This document shows positions 20,595 through 30,137 of a stretch of 64,000 bases of DNA, one piece after another (the first letter of the stretch is position 1; every line of letters begins with the position of its first letter). The stretch comes from Nocardioides insulae DSM 17944 (GTDB lineage: Bacteria > Actinomycetota > Actinomycetes > Propionibacteriales > Nocardioidaceae): contig NZ_AUGU01000015.1 in NCBI RefSeq assembly GCF_000422825.1, forward strand, positions 130,909 through 194,908, in the 5' to 3' direction. Position numbers and translations under genes: made by a program. The notes beneath the pieces were generated by a model. That model searched no databases. It saw nothing but the letters and a program-made list of their open reading frames with translations, and was not told the DNA's origin.

Positions 20595-20898
20595 AGTACA
20601 GGAGATCCGGATCGATCCGGACACCCGTCGGGCCTGGCGTGGCGAGGAGGAGATCACCCTCTCCCGCAAGGAGTTCGACCTGGTCCACAAGCTCATCTCG
20701 CGGGCCGGCGAGGTCGTCTCCCGGGAGGAGCTGATGCGCGATGTGTGGCACGCCAACTTCTGGACTTCGTCGAAGACCATCGACGTGCACCTGGGGTGGG
20801 TCCGCCGCAAGCTCGGCGACGACAGCCGCCACCCGCACCTGATCACCACGATCCGGGGCAAGGGGCTGCGGTTCGAGAGGGGCGACGTCGCGGTCTGA
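20587..20898 (+). CDS. Orphan winged-helix DNA-binding protein (OmpR-type effector domain only)
   Basis: A roughly 103-aa protein that is almost entirely a Trans_Reg_C winged helix: TLSRKEFDLVHKLISRAGEVVSREELMRDVW, a recognition helix in KTIDVHLGWVRRKLGD, and the wing ITTIRGKGLRF. No receiver domain or partner kinase is present, so it is an orphan DNA-binding unit. GTG 20587 lies 7 bases after TACCGT (20574-20579) and is preferred; GTG 20578 would add three residues. It sits between the cyclase and purK on the same strand. The target genes are unknown. Confidence 0.82.
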   Translation: MIEVQEIRIDPDTRRAWRGEEEITLSRKEFDLVHKLISRAGEVVSREELMRDVWHANFWTSSKTIDVHLGWVRRKLGDDSRHPHLITTIRGKGLRFERGDVAV

Positions 20899-20967
20899 GG
20901 CGACCGGCAGCGCACCAGCCGGAGAACCGATGTCTCCCGGCGGACGCCGGGTGCATACGCTTGGCCC

Positions 20968-22182
20968 GTGCCCAACGCTGGATCGACGAACGCAGCCAAC
21001 ACCGCACCCCTCAGCGGCACCGCCCCGCTGGTGGCGGTCATCGGAGGGGGCCAGCTGGCCCGGATGATGGCGCAGCCGGCGATCGGCCTAGGTCTGCCGC
21101 TGCGCCTGCTCGCCGAGGCCGAGGGAGTCTCCGCCGCCCAGGTGATCCCCGATCAGCTGGTCGGGGACTACCGGGACCTCGACACCCTCCGCACCGTCAC
21201 CCAGGGGGCCACCGTGGTCACCTTCGACCACGAGCACGTGCCGACCGAGCACCTCCACGCCCTGGAGGACGACGGGCTGGCCGTCCGCCCCGGACCCGAG
21301 GCGCTGGTCTACGCGCAGGACAAGGGTCGGATGCGGCAGCGGCTCACCGAACTGGGCATCCCGTGCCCCCGGCACGCTCTGGTCGCCACCGCCGAGGAGG
21401 TCGCCGAGTTCGGCTTCCCGGCGGTCCTCAAGACCACCCGGGGCGGGTACGACGGCAAGGGGGTGTGGGTGGTGCGCTCGGTGGAGGAGTGCGCCGATGC
21501 CTTCGCGGCCGCCTCGGCCACCGGCGTCCAGGTGCTCGCCGAGGAGCTGGTCGACTTCCGTCGTGAGCTGTCCGCGATCGTGGCCCGTTCGCCCAGCGGC
21601 CAGGCGGCGGCGTACCCCGTCGTCCAGACCACGCAGTTGGACGGCATCTGTCACGAGGTGATCGCGCCCGCACCGGAGCTCTCCGAGGAGTTGGCCGGTC
21701 GGGCGCAGCAGATCGCCCTCACCGTCGCGGGCGAGCTCGGCGTCACGGGCATCCTGGCGGTCGAACTGTTCGAGACCACCGACGAGGCCGGGCGGCCGCA
21801 GGTGCTGGTCAACGAGCTCGCGATGCGCCCGCACAACACCGGGCACTGGAGCCAGGACGGTGCGGTGACCTCGCAGTTCGAGAACCACCTGCGGGCCGTC
21901 CTGGACCTCCCGCTCGGTTCGCCGTCCCCGCGGCAGCCCTGGACGGTGATGGTCAACATCCTCGGCAGCCCCGACCCCGAGGTCGGTCACCTCTACGACG
22001 GCTACCCGCACGCGCTGGCCCGCGACCCGCAGTTGCGCGTCCACCTCTACGGCAAGGACCTGCGGCCCGGCCGGAAGGTCGGGCACGTCAACGCCTACGG
22101 TGACGACCTCGAGGACTGCCTGGAGCGGGCCCGCCACGCGGCTGCCTGGTTCCGTGGCGACCTGGGCAACGACAGCGACTGA
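20968..22182 (+). CDS. purK: N5-carboxyaminoimidazole ribonucleotide synthase
   Basis: A 404-aa ATP-grasp enzyme of purine synthesis that makes N5-CAIR from AIR, bicarbonate and ATP. Recognisable features are [13 protein letters not shown] at the N-terminus, [12 protein letters not shown], the ATP-grasp loop [31 protein letters not shown] and [13 protein letters not shown]. The GTG at 20968 is 6 bases after TACGCT (20956-20961), and the start adds a 20-residue low-complexity N-terminus. purE, which acts next in the pathway, follows after 136 bp with its own -10-like box. Confidence 0.95.
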   Translation: MPNAGSTNAANTAPLSGTAPLVAVIGGGQLARMMAQPAIGLGLPLRLLAEAEGVSAAQVIPDQLVGDYRDLDTLRTVTQGATVVTFDHEHVPTEHLHALEDDGLAVRPGPEALVYAQDKGRMRQRLTELGIPCPRHALVATAEEVAEFGFPAVLKTTRGGYDGKGVWVVRSVEECADAFAAASATGVQVLAEELVDFRRELSAIVARSPSGQAAAYPVVQTTQLDGICHEVIAPAPELSEELAGRAQQIALTVAGELGVTGILAVELFETTDEAGRPQVLVNELAMRPHNTGHWSQDGAVTSQFENHLRAVLDLPLGSPSPRQPWTVMVNILGSPDPEVGHLYDGYPHALARDPQLRVHLYGKDLRPGRKVGHVNAYGDDLEDCLERARHAAAWFRGDLGNDSD

Positions 22183-22318
22183 GCGGATCGGCCGCCGGGC
22201 TCGGAGGCCCCGGCTGGGGCAGATCTGGGTCACATCTGGGGTAGGCGGGCGCGTGGAGGTGGACCCGCCCCGCCCGGGTAGCGGTGGGAGCCGGACCGCG
22301 GATCGCTACGCTGCGTCC

Positions 22319-22816
22319 ATGAGCGCACGCGTGGGCATCGTGATGGGGTCCGACTCCGACTGGCCGACCATGAAGGCCGCCGCGGAGGCGCTGGCCGAGT
22401 TCGGGATCGAGTATGAGGCCGACGTCGTCTCCGCCCACCGGATGCCGGCCGAGATGATCGAATACGGCGAAGCCGCGCACGGGCGCGGGCTGGGCGTGCT
22501 GATCGCCGGGGCGGGCGGTGCCGCGCACCTGCCCGGCATGCTCGCGTCGGTGACGCCGCTCCCGGTGATCGGGGTGCCCGTGCCGCTGAAGTACCTCGAC
22601 GGCATGGACTCGCTGCTCTCGATCGTGCAGATGCCGGCCGGTGTGCCCGTGGCCACCGTCGGTATCGGCAACGCCCGCAACGCCGGCCTGCTGGCCGCCC
22701 GTATCCTCGCCGCCACGGACCCCGAGCTGCAGCAGCAGATGCTCGACTTCCAGGAGTCGCTGCGCCGAGCCGCCCACGCCAAGGGCGAGGTGGTGCGCCG
22801 GGAGGCGCACGCCTGA
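22319..22816 (+). CDS. purE: N5-carboxyaminoimidazole ribonucleotide mutase
   Basis: A 165-aa class I PurE that converts N5-CAIR to CAIR. The signature [12 protein letters not shown] is at the N-terminus, followed by [22 protein letters not shown] and [16 protein letters not shown]. Length is normal for the family. The ATG at 22319 lies 6 bases after TACGCT (22307-22312), the same box and spacing as purK, so the two pathway genes may be driven by matched leaderless promoters. Confidence 0.96.
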   Translation: MSARVGIVMGSDSDWPTMKAAAEALAEFGIEYEADVVSAHRMPAEMIEYGEAAHGRGLGVLIAGAGGAAHLPGMLASVTPLPVIGVPVPLKYLDGMDSLLSIVQMPAGVPVATVGIGNARNAGLLAARILAATDPELQQQMLDFQESLRRAAHAKGEVVRREAHA

Positions 22817-22870
22817 GAACTGCCCGGCCGGCGTCCCCGGCCGAGGAGCATCGAGACGAGAGGGATCGCC

Positions 22871-24094
22871 GTGGTGCGGATCGGAGGGCGACTGGTCGGC
22901 CTCGACGTCGCCAGGTGTCTCGCCCTCCTCGGGATGATGGGCACCCACGTGCTCGACGCGCGTACGCCGACCGGTGGGCTCACGCTGGTGCATCTGGTCG
23001 CCGGCGGCCGGGCCTCCGCGCTGTTCGCGGTGCTCGCCGGGGTGAGCCTGGCGCTCATGACGGGTCGCGCCACGCCTGTGCTGCGGGGGGCGGATCGTCG
23101 TACCTGGGCGGTGTACGCCGCCGGCCTGGGGATCCGCGCGCTGCTGATCGCGATGATCGGCCTGGTCCTGGGCGCGCTCGACACGGGGATCGCGGTCATC
23201 CTGACCTACTACGGGGTGCTGTTCTGCTGCGGTATCCCGTTCCTCGCGCTGCGGGCTCGCACGCTGGCGATCGTCGCGGCCGCGTGGGTCGTGGCCGGCC
23301 CGGTGCTCTCCCAGGTGCTGCGGCCCGAGCTGCCGGAGAGGGGCGTGGAGAGCCCCTCCGTTCTCCAGTTGACCGACCCGCTGCAGATGCTCTCCGAACT
23401 CTTCGTCACCGGCTACTACCCGGTGATCGCCTGGATGCCCTATCTCCTGATCGGGATCGCGCTGGGCCGCCTGGAGCTGCGCAGCCCCCAGGTGAGCGCG
23501 ATGATCGCGATCCTCGGCGCGGCGGTCGCGACCTCGGCGCTGGTGCTCTCCACCTGGCTCACCGGTCGGGCGGGCGTGGCAGGGACGCTGGCCGACGAGC
23601 TCGGTCTCCCGGCGGGCACGGACGTGTTCCGAGCGATCGAGTCCGGGATGTACGGCAACACCCCCACCGGCGGGTCGTGGGACTGGCTGCTCGTGGTGGC
23701 GCCGCACTCCTCCACGCCGTTCGATGTGGCGCAGACCCTGGGCAGTGCGCTGCTCGTGATCGGGCTGTGCCTGCTGGTCGCGGGCGCACTCCCGCCGACC
23801 GGCGTGGTGGCGACGGCGGTCTTCTTCGGTGCCGGCCGGATGACCCTGACCCTCTACACCCTGCACGTCGTGATGCGCATACCCCAGGTACCGCCCGCGG
23901 ACACGCCCGGTTCCTTCGGGTGGCACGTGCTCGTCGTGTTCGGGATCGGCGCGGTCTGGGTGGCGCTCGGTTGGCGCGGACCACTGGAACGTCTGGTGGG
24001 CTGGCCCTTCGAGCAGCTCCGGCGGCTCACCCGGCCGAACCCGCCGAACCCGTCGGCTCCGTCGGTTCCCGGGAGCCCGACCCCGGCCGGGTGA
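22871..24094 (+). CDS. Polytopic membrane protein, HGSNAT/DUF1624-like (acyltransferase-related)
   Basis: A 407-aa integral membrane protein with about ten hydrophobic helices. The opening RLVGLDVARCLALLGMMGTHV and the later GRASALFAVLAGVSLALM match the catalytic-domain pattern of heparan-alpha-glucosaminide N-acetyltransferase-like and DUF418 proteins. These may move acyl groups across the membrane, but the substrate is unknown. The C-terminal 30 residues are rich in Pro and Ser and overlap the 3' end of the convergent Lrp gene by 68 bp. The start GTG at 22871 follows GAGAGGGATCGCC. Confidence 0.75.
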   Translation: MVRIGGRLVGLDVARCLALLGMMGTHVLDARTPTGGLTLVHLVAGGRASALFAVLAGVSLALMTGRATPVLRGADRRTWAVYAAGLGIRALLIAMIGLVLGALDTGIAVILTYYGVLFCCGIPFLALRARTLAIVAAAWVVAGPVLSQVLRPELPERGVESPSVLQLTDPLQMLSELFVTGYYPVIAWMPYLLIGIALGRLELRSPQVSAMIAILGAAVATSALVLSTWLTGRAGVAGTLADELGLPAGTDVFRAIESGMYGNTPTGGSWDWLLVVAPHSSTPFDVAQTLGSALLVIGLCLLVAGALPPTGVVATAVFFGAGRMTLTLYTLHVVMRIPQVPPADTPGSFGWHVLVVFGIGAVWVALGWRGPLERLVGWPFEQLRRLTRPNPPNPSAPSVPGSPTPAG

Positions 24095-24608
24095 GCGCTC
24101 GATAGGCGGGGGCCCGCGGCGTACCGGCCCGGCCGGCGTCGGTGGTGCGGAGCAGGTCGAGCACCCGGGGTTCGATCAGCACCGAGAGCGCGACCACGCT
24201 GGTGGAGCGTACGACGGCCGCCGACTGGTCGATCCGCACCAGCACGTCCTGGAGTTGGGTGTGCGAGGCGGTGGCGACCCGGCAGAGCACGTCGGCCGAC
24301 CCCGTGGTCACGTGCGCCTCGAGCACCTGCGGGATGGCGGCGAGATCGCGGCGGACCTGATCAAGGGCGCCCTGGGAGATCTCCAGGGTCACGAACGCCT
24401 GGACCGAGAACCCCGCCGCGGCGGCATCCACGGTCGGCGCCCAGTCGCGGATCACGCCGGACTCACGCAGCCGGCGCAGCCGGCTCTGCACCGTCGCCCG
24501 GGCGACGCGGGTCACCCGGGAGAGCTCGAGGTCACCGATGCGCGGCTGCTCGTACAGGGCCTCGAGAAGGGCGAGGTCGAGTTGGTCCAAAGGGGTGTCG
24601 GCGTCCAT
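24027..24608 (-). CDS. Lrp/AsnC family transcriptional regulator
   Basis: A 193-aa Lrp-type regulator with an N-terminal HTH (LSRVTRVARATVQSRLRRLRES) and a C-terminal RAM/AsnC ligand domain containing HVTTGSADVLCRV. It is divergent from 4-hydroxyphenylpyruvate dioxygenase across 200 bp, so it probably senses an aromatic amino acid or a derivative and controls that gene (inference). The C-terminal 35 residues are an unusual Pro/Ser/Gly-rich tail that overlaps the neighbouring gene. The ATG lies 6 bases after TAGGGT on the minus strand (24615-24620). Confidence 0.88.
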   Translation of the reverse strand: MDADTPLDQLDLALLEALYEQPRIGDLELSRVTRVARATVQSRLRRLRESGVIRDWAPTVDAAAAGFSVQAFVTLEISQGALDQVRRDLAAIPQVLEAHVTTGSADVLCRVATASHTQLQDVLVRIDQSAAVVRSTSVVALSVLIEPRVLDLLRTTDAGRAGTPRAPAYRALTRPGSGSREPTEPTGSAGSAG

Positions 24609-24739
24609 TCGTCCACCCTAGGGTCAGCGGCGGCATAGATCGGCAGATTGCGTACTTGACTCGACTGTCTGATGAACGAACTGAGCGGAATGCCGACCAC
24701 TAGCTGGACAGGTTGTCGACCGCGCTGAGGCTCACTTGA

Positions 24740-26014
<1,275 letters not shown>

Positions 26015-26034
26015 GCTGCCGCGATTGTGGGGGG

Positions 26035-26076
26035 CGCCCCGACCGTTCAGGCTCCCGGAGCCGGACGGTCGGGGCG
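26035..26076 (+). terminator. Terminator hairpin after hppD
   Basis: A 12-bp stem CGCCCCGACCGT/ACGGTCGGGGCG (26035-26046 with 26065-26076) has an 18-base loop that can itself fold (GGCTCC/GGAGCC). It lies 20 bases after the stop, between hppD and the convergent CoA-binding gene. Confidence 0.75.
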
Positions 26077-26183
26077 TCGTGTCCGGAGCGAGGGTCGCTC
26101 CGCTCGTCCGCCCGTTGTTCGAAGCCGTGAGAGGTCGGGACCGCTACGGGGTCGACCGGTTCGGCGTTCTGATCCTGGGCCGA

Positions 26184-26624
26184 TCAGCCGGCGTCGGCCG
26201 CAGCGCGCAGATGCCACTGCTGCGAGGGGCACACGTCCATCACCATCGGTACGCCGGCCGCGGTGGTCCGCGCGTAGGCGGCCTCGTCGATCACGCCCAT
26301 CTGGAACCACACCGCGCCCGCTCCGGCCGCCACTGCCTGGTCCGCAATCTCGCCGGCCGCCTCGGAACGCCGGAACACGTCCACGACGTCGACCTCGAAG
26401 GGGATGTCGGCGAGGGTGGCGTAGGCCTTCTCGCCGAGCACCTCCAGCCCGCCGTCGGCGGCCTTGGGGTGCACCGGCACGATCCGCTTGCCGTGCTCCT
26501 GGAGTTCCTTGGCGATGTGGAAGGCGGTGCGATACGGGTCGCCGGAGAGGCCCACCACCGCCCACACCTCGGTCTCATCGAGCAGTCGGTCGATCCTGGC
26601 CTGGTCCTTCCACGGTGCGCTCAT
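26184..26624 (-). CDS. CoA-binding domain protein (YccU-like)
   Basis: A 146-aa Rossmann-fold protein of the CoA_binding_2 group: VWAVVGLSGDPYRTAFHIAK at the N-terminus, then IVPVHPKA, DVVDVFRRSE and WFQMGVIDE. Family members bind CoA or nucleotides, and their role is not established. It converges on hppD and is followed upstream by the minisatellite region at 26686. The ATG start is unambiguous (MSAPWKDQARIDRL). Confidence 0.87.
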   Translation of the reverse strand: MSAPWKDQARIDRLLDETEVWAVVGLSGDPYRTAFHIAKELQEHGKRIVPVHPKAADGGLEVLGEKAYATLADIPFEVDVVDVFRRSEAAGEIADQAVAAGAGAVWFQMGVIDEAAYARTTAAGVPMVMDVCPSQQWHLRAAADAG

Positions 26625-26685
26625 GTGCGGTCAACCCCGAGGGTCGCTCGAGGATTCCCTGCCGGTGCAGGTCCCCCCTCCGGTC

Positions 26686-26740
26686 GGACCGCCGCCGGAC
26701 CGCCGCCGGAGCGCCGCCGGACCGCCGCCGGACCGCCGCC
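26686..26740. repeat. Minisatellite: five tandem 11-bp GGACCGCCGCC units
   Basis: Four copies are exact and the third has one substitution (GGAGCGCCGCC). Degenerate copies continue to about 26820, including two CGCGGAGAA-type segments (26768 and 26819). The array fills the 209-bp gap between the CoA-binding gene and the end of the CocE gene. Nothing else is visible there. Confidence 0.9.
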
Positions 26741-26833
26741 GGACCCGCTGGCCCCTCGTGACCGCCTCCGCGGAGAAGGGGGCTGCCGGACCGCCGCCGA
26801 CCCCTCCTGACCGCCGCCGCGGAGAAAGGCGGA

Positions 26834-28435
26834 TCAGCGGAGGGCGCCCCGCCCCGCAAGGACCGGGACCATCAGCGACGATCCACCGGCGCCGAGGCTG
26901 ATGCCGACCTCACCGGCCGGTGCGGTGGAGTCGATCTCGGGGTAGTCGTCGCTGGAGACCCGCAGCACGAGCCGGTGGCCGGCCTTGAGTCGGTAGTGGG
27001 CCGGCCAGATGTGGACGTCGAGGTCATAGGCGCGTCCCGGACGGACGGGTGTGACCTCCGCATGCGAGTTCCGGTGGCTGGCCTTGAGCCAGCCCTCGGT
27101 GACCCGGGTGCGCGAACCATCCGGCGCCTCGTCGTACAGGACGGTCGCCAGGTGCCCCTCGGTGGCCGTGAACCGAGCACGCAGTCGGGCCTCCGGCGAA
27201 CCGGCGATGACCACATCCCTCGCCACGGGTGCGCTCGCGAAGGTCAGCTTCTCGCCGTCCTCCGGCGCTGAGGTGTCGGTGTTGACCGTGTAGGTCGCGA
27301 CGCCGGGCTTGCCGCCGCCGCGCCGCAGGCGGCCTTCCGCGCCCAATGCCAGGTCGACGCGGCGGGTGCCTGATGGCGGCCACTGATCGTACTGTTGCCA
27401 GCCGGTGCCGGCGCCGGCGCCGGGGCCGGGGCCGGGGCCGGGAGTCTCGTACGACGTGACCTTGGCGCGGGGGAGAGGAGCGTCATCGCCCCGCAGCCAG
27501 TGGTCCCACCAGGCGAGGTAACCGCCGCGCCCGATGTCACCGTGTTGCCCCTCCGGGTATCCGTGTGTCCAGGGCCCGGAGACCAGCCACACGTTCCTCG
27601 GCCGAGCCTGTTGGTTGCCGATCATGCCGTCGCGGTAGCGGTCGTACCAGCCGTTGATCTCCAGCGTCGGGACGGTCAGCTTGTGCCATCTGGACTTGAC
27701 GCTGCGGCCGGCCCAGAAGCGGTCGTAGGTCGGGTGGGCCGGGTAGGTCTCCAGCGTCTCGGGCGCCGTCGCCTCCTGCCAGCTGCGGATCTGGGCGTTC
27801 GGGATGCCACCGCGGTAGATCGTGTTCTCATACCAGTCCGAGAGTCCCATGATCGGGATGGTGGCGCGCAGGCTCGGTGGCTGGTTGACCGAGACCAGGA
27901 GCGTGCTGTGAGCGCCGTAGCTGAGGCCCATCTGACCGATCTCGCCGGTGGAGGAGGGACGATCGGCCAGCCACTCGATCACGTCGTAGTTGTCCCGCTG
28001 CTCCTGGGGGCTGAATGGGTCCAGGTGGCCGGGTGACTCCCCAGAGCCCCGCGCCTGACATACCAGCGCCTCATAGCCTCGTTCGACGAAGTAGCCGGCG
28101 CCCTCCCCGAAGGCGGCGGCGTTGTCGGCGTACGCGGTGTACTCGTAGACGATCCCCGGGAACCTGCCCGGTGCGGGGGTGGCCTCGTCCGTACCCGGTC
28201 GATAGAGCTGGCAGGCGAGCCGGCTGCCGTCGCGTACCGGGACCCGCAGGTCCTGGCGAACGCTGGTGTAGGTGGCGGGGCGGTCGTAGCCGAAGAACGG
28301 GTCGTCCGGAGTCGTGCGTGGGTCGGGTGCGACCGACGACGCGGCGGAGTCGAGTCCCGCGCCCTGGGCCGAGGAGGGGGTGGTGAGCGTCGCGGTGGTC
28401 GCCAGTGCGACCGCCGCCCCGAGAACGCGCAGCAT
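26834..28435 (-). CDS. Secreted CocE/NonD family hydrolase (X-Pro dipeptidyl-peptidase-like esterase)
   Basis: A 533-aa alpha/beta hydrolase with a signal peptide (AAVALATTATLTTPSSAQG). The nucleophile elbow is GLSYGAHS near residue 173, the acid is probably in INGWYDRYRDG, and the histidine is in GPWTHGYPEGQHGD. A C-terminal jelly-roll domain starts near residue 360. A (GP/GA)n linker at about 332-344 comes from a G+C-rich microsatellite. Family members cleave esters, amides or X-Pro peptides. Its ATG overlaps the stop of the preceding small gene (TGATG). It is last in the CitMHS-AtuA operon, suggesting that it releases the transported substrate outside the cell. Confidence 0.88.
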   Translation of the reverse strand: MLRVLGAAVALATTATLTTPSSAQGAGLDSAASSVAPDPRTTPDDPFFGYDRPATYTSVRQDLRVPVRDGSRLACQLYRPGTDEATPAPGRFPGIVYEYTAYADNAAAFGEGAGYFVERGYEALVCQARGSGESPGHLDPFSPQEQRDNYDVIEWLADRPSSTGEIGQMGLSYGAHSTLLVSVNQPPSLRATIPIMGLSDWYENTIYRGGIPNAQIRSWQEATAPETLETYPAHPTYDRFWAGRSVKSRWHKLTVPTLEINGWYDRYRDGMIGNQQARPRNVWLVSGPWTHGYPEGQHGDIGRGGYLAWWDHWLRGDDAPLPRAKVTSYETPGPGPGPGAGAGTGWQQYDQWPPSGTRRVDLALGAEGRLRRGGGKPGVATYTVNTDTSAPEDGEKLTFASAPVARDVVIAGSPEARLRARFTATEGHLATVLYDEAPDGSRTRVTEGWLKASHRNSHAEVTPVRPGRAYDLDVHIWPAHYRLKAGHRLVLRVSSDDYPEIDSTAPAGEVGISLGAGGSSLMVPVLAGRGALR

Positions 28436-28779
28436 CAGTGGTCTCCTTCATGGGTCGGATCCTCGAGGGGCAGGGTGAGCAGGTGATAGGACAGCGACTT
28501 GCCGTGCCCGTCCAGGCCGGCGTAGCCGGTCACGCCGCCGCCGAGGACCTCGGGGATGCGGAAGACCAGGGCGCCCAGGCCCGGCAGCACCGTGCGGGTC
28601 ACCTCGCTGTGGATGCCGAAGTGCCGGGCCACCCGGCCGGGGAGGAGGTCGCGCTGGAGCAGGACGAAGTCGTCGGGGGTCCGTGCGATGACGGCGAGGA
28701 TGAGGGTGTCGCCCTTGTCCCCGGCCCGGACATCGGCCACGTCGTCGACACGAATCTTCGGTGGGCTGGCGGAGGTCAT
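28435..28779 (-). CDS. AtuA-like ferredoxin-fold small protein
   Basis: A 114-aa protein matching the small domain that in many bacteria is encoded next to or fused to AtuA/DUF1446: DVADVRAGDKGDTLILAVIA at the start, later VTRTVLPGLGALVFRIPEVLGGG. It probably forms a complex with the larger AtuA protein. Start and stop overlap both neighbours (ATGA with the AtuA gene, TGATG with CocE), so it belongs firmly to the operon. Biochemical function is not established. Confidence 0.82.
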   Translation of the reverse strand: MTSASPPKIRVDDVADVRAGDKGDTLILAVIARTPDDFVLLQRDLLPGRVARHFGIHSEVTRTVLPGLGALVFRIPEVLGGGVTGYAGLDGHGKSLSYHLLTLPLEDPTHEGDH

Positions 28780-30137
28780 CGGTTCTCCTGCACGGTCGCG
28801 GTGGGCTGGACCAGGTCGCGCGGGATGAGGCACGAGCGGACCTGGACCGTCTCGGTGGAGCTCTTCCGAGCGCCGCCACCGCCCGCCGGACCGTTGGTGT
28901 AGAGCGACTCGACCTCCCACCCGACGAGCTGCGCGAGTTCGGCGCCCGAGGTGTGAGCGGCGACCCGGAGGCGGACCTCGGGGACGGAATCGGGCGCGGG
29001 GGCCAGCCCCCGGAACGCCGCGCCGGTCCCGATCAGCTCGACGGTGATCGCGTCCTCATTCAGCCCGTGCACGTCGCGGAGTCGCTCGCGCACGATGTCG
29101 CCGGCCAGTCGCGCCCGGTCGAGAGCCCGGGGGCCCGCGTAGCTGATCTGCCCCTCGCCGAGCCAGCCGCCCCGGAACCCCAGCGTCACCTTGAGCTGGT
29201 CGGGTCGCGGGCCCCCGGTGGCACCCTCGACCCGGACGGAGTCCTCACCGAGAGCGGTGAAGCGGACCCTCGAGAAGTCGGCGGTGACGTCGGGAGTGAG
29301 GTACGCCGCCGGGTCGTCGACCTCGTAGAGCAGTTGCTCGGTGCAGGTCTGACGGTCGAGCCGCCCGCCGGTGCCGCTCAGTTTGCCGAGCACCGCGCCG
29401 CCGTCCGCAGCGACCTCGGCGAAGGGGAAGCCGAGCCGCGCCAACCCTGGCACGGGCTTGGTCACGGGGTCCGCGAAGTAGCCGCCGGTGAGTTGGCCGG
29501 CGCATTCGAGCAGGTGGCCCAGCACCGTGCCGGTGCCGAGGGTGGGCCAGTCGTCATCCCGCCACCCGAACTCGTGGCTCAGTGGGCCCAGATACAGCGA
29601 GGGATCCGCGACCCGGCCGGTGACCAGCACCTGCGGCTCCTCCTCCAGTGCGAGGCGGACCGCGTCGGAGCCCAGGTAGGCGTTGGCCGACAGCAGCTCC
29701 TCCGAGGACTCGGACAGGGGGACGCCGGTCTCCCAGACGACCGGGTCGAGGCGGCGTACCGCAGCCAGGACGTCGTCGCCGGTGAGAGCAGCCACGCGCA
29801 GCGGCAGGCCGAGGTCGCGGGCGACTCCCAGCACCACGTCGGCGGCGGCTTCGGGGTTGGCGGCGCCGGAGTTGGTGATGATCCGAGTGCGCCCCAGATC
29901 GGCCGCAGGAAGCACCGCGCGCATCCTGGTGCCGAGCAGCGGGTCGTACCCCGCGCGTGCGTCATGGAGGCGGCGGAGCTGTCCGGCGGCGACGGTGCGC
30001 TCGCCGAGGCATTCGAAGACGAGATAGTCGAGGTCTCCGCGACGGGCCAGATCGACGGCCGGGTCGAGGCGGTCTCCGGCGAAGCCGGCGCCGGCGCCGA
30101 GCCGGAGCGGGCCCGACCGGGGTGCGCGCGCGCTCAT
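28776..30137 (-). CDS. Acyclic terpene utilisation AtuA family protein (DUF1446)
   Basis: A 453-aa protein of the AtuA/DUF1446 family. Typical parts are LRLGAGAGFAGDRLDPAVDL, DYLVFECLGERT, IITNSGAANPEAAADVV, VTGRVADPSLYLGP and GQLTGGYFADP. AtuA is needed for citronellol/geranyl-CoA use in Pseudomonas, but homologues are common in clusters with carboxylate transporters and the reaction is unknown. None of the usual atu partners (a biotin-dependent geranyl-CoA carboxylase) is adjacent, so terpene use is unlikely here (inference). Its start overlaps the transporter stop by 4 bases. Confidence 0.87.
   Translation of the reverse strand: MSARAPRSGPLRLGAGAGFAGDRLDPAVDLARRGDLDYLVFECLGERTVAAGQLRRLHDARAGYDPLLGTRMRAVLPAADLGRTRIITNSGAANPEAAADVVLGVARDLGLPLRVAALTGDDVLAAVRRLDPVVWETGVPLSESSEELLSANAYLGSDAVRLALEEEPQVLVTGRVADPSLYLGPLSHEFGWRDDDWPTLGTGTVLGHLLECAGQLTGGYFADPVTKPVPGLARLGFPFAEVAADGGAVLGKLSGTGGRLDRQTCTEQLLYEVDDPAAYLTPDVTADFSRVRFTALGEDSVRVEGATGGPRPDQLKVTLGFRGGWLGEGQISYAGPRALDRARLAGDIVRERLRDVHGLNEDAITVELIGTGAAFRGLAPAPDSVPEVRLRVAAHTSGAELAQLVGWEVESLYTNGPAGGGGARKSSTETVQVRSCLIPRDLVQPTATVQENR

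Noticed and set aside
26686..26740. CRISPR array
   Set aside because: Units are 11 bp, directly abutting, with no spacers, and no cas genes are nearby.
27398..27440. G+C-rich microsatellite as a separate repeat locus
   Set aside because: It is in frame inside the CocE gene and encodes a Gly-Pro/Gly-Ala linker; it was recorded with that gene.
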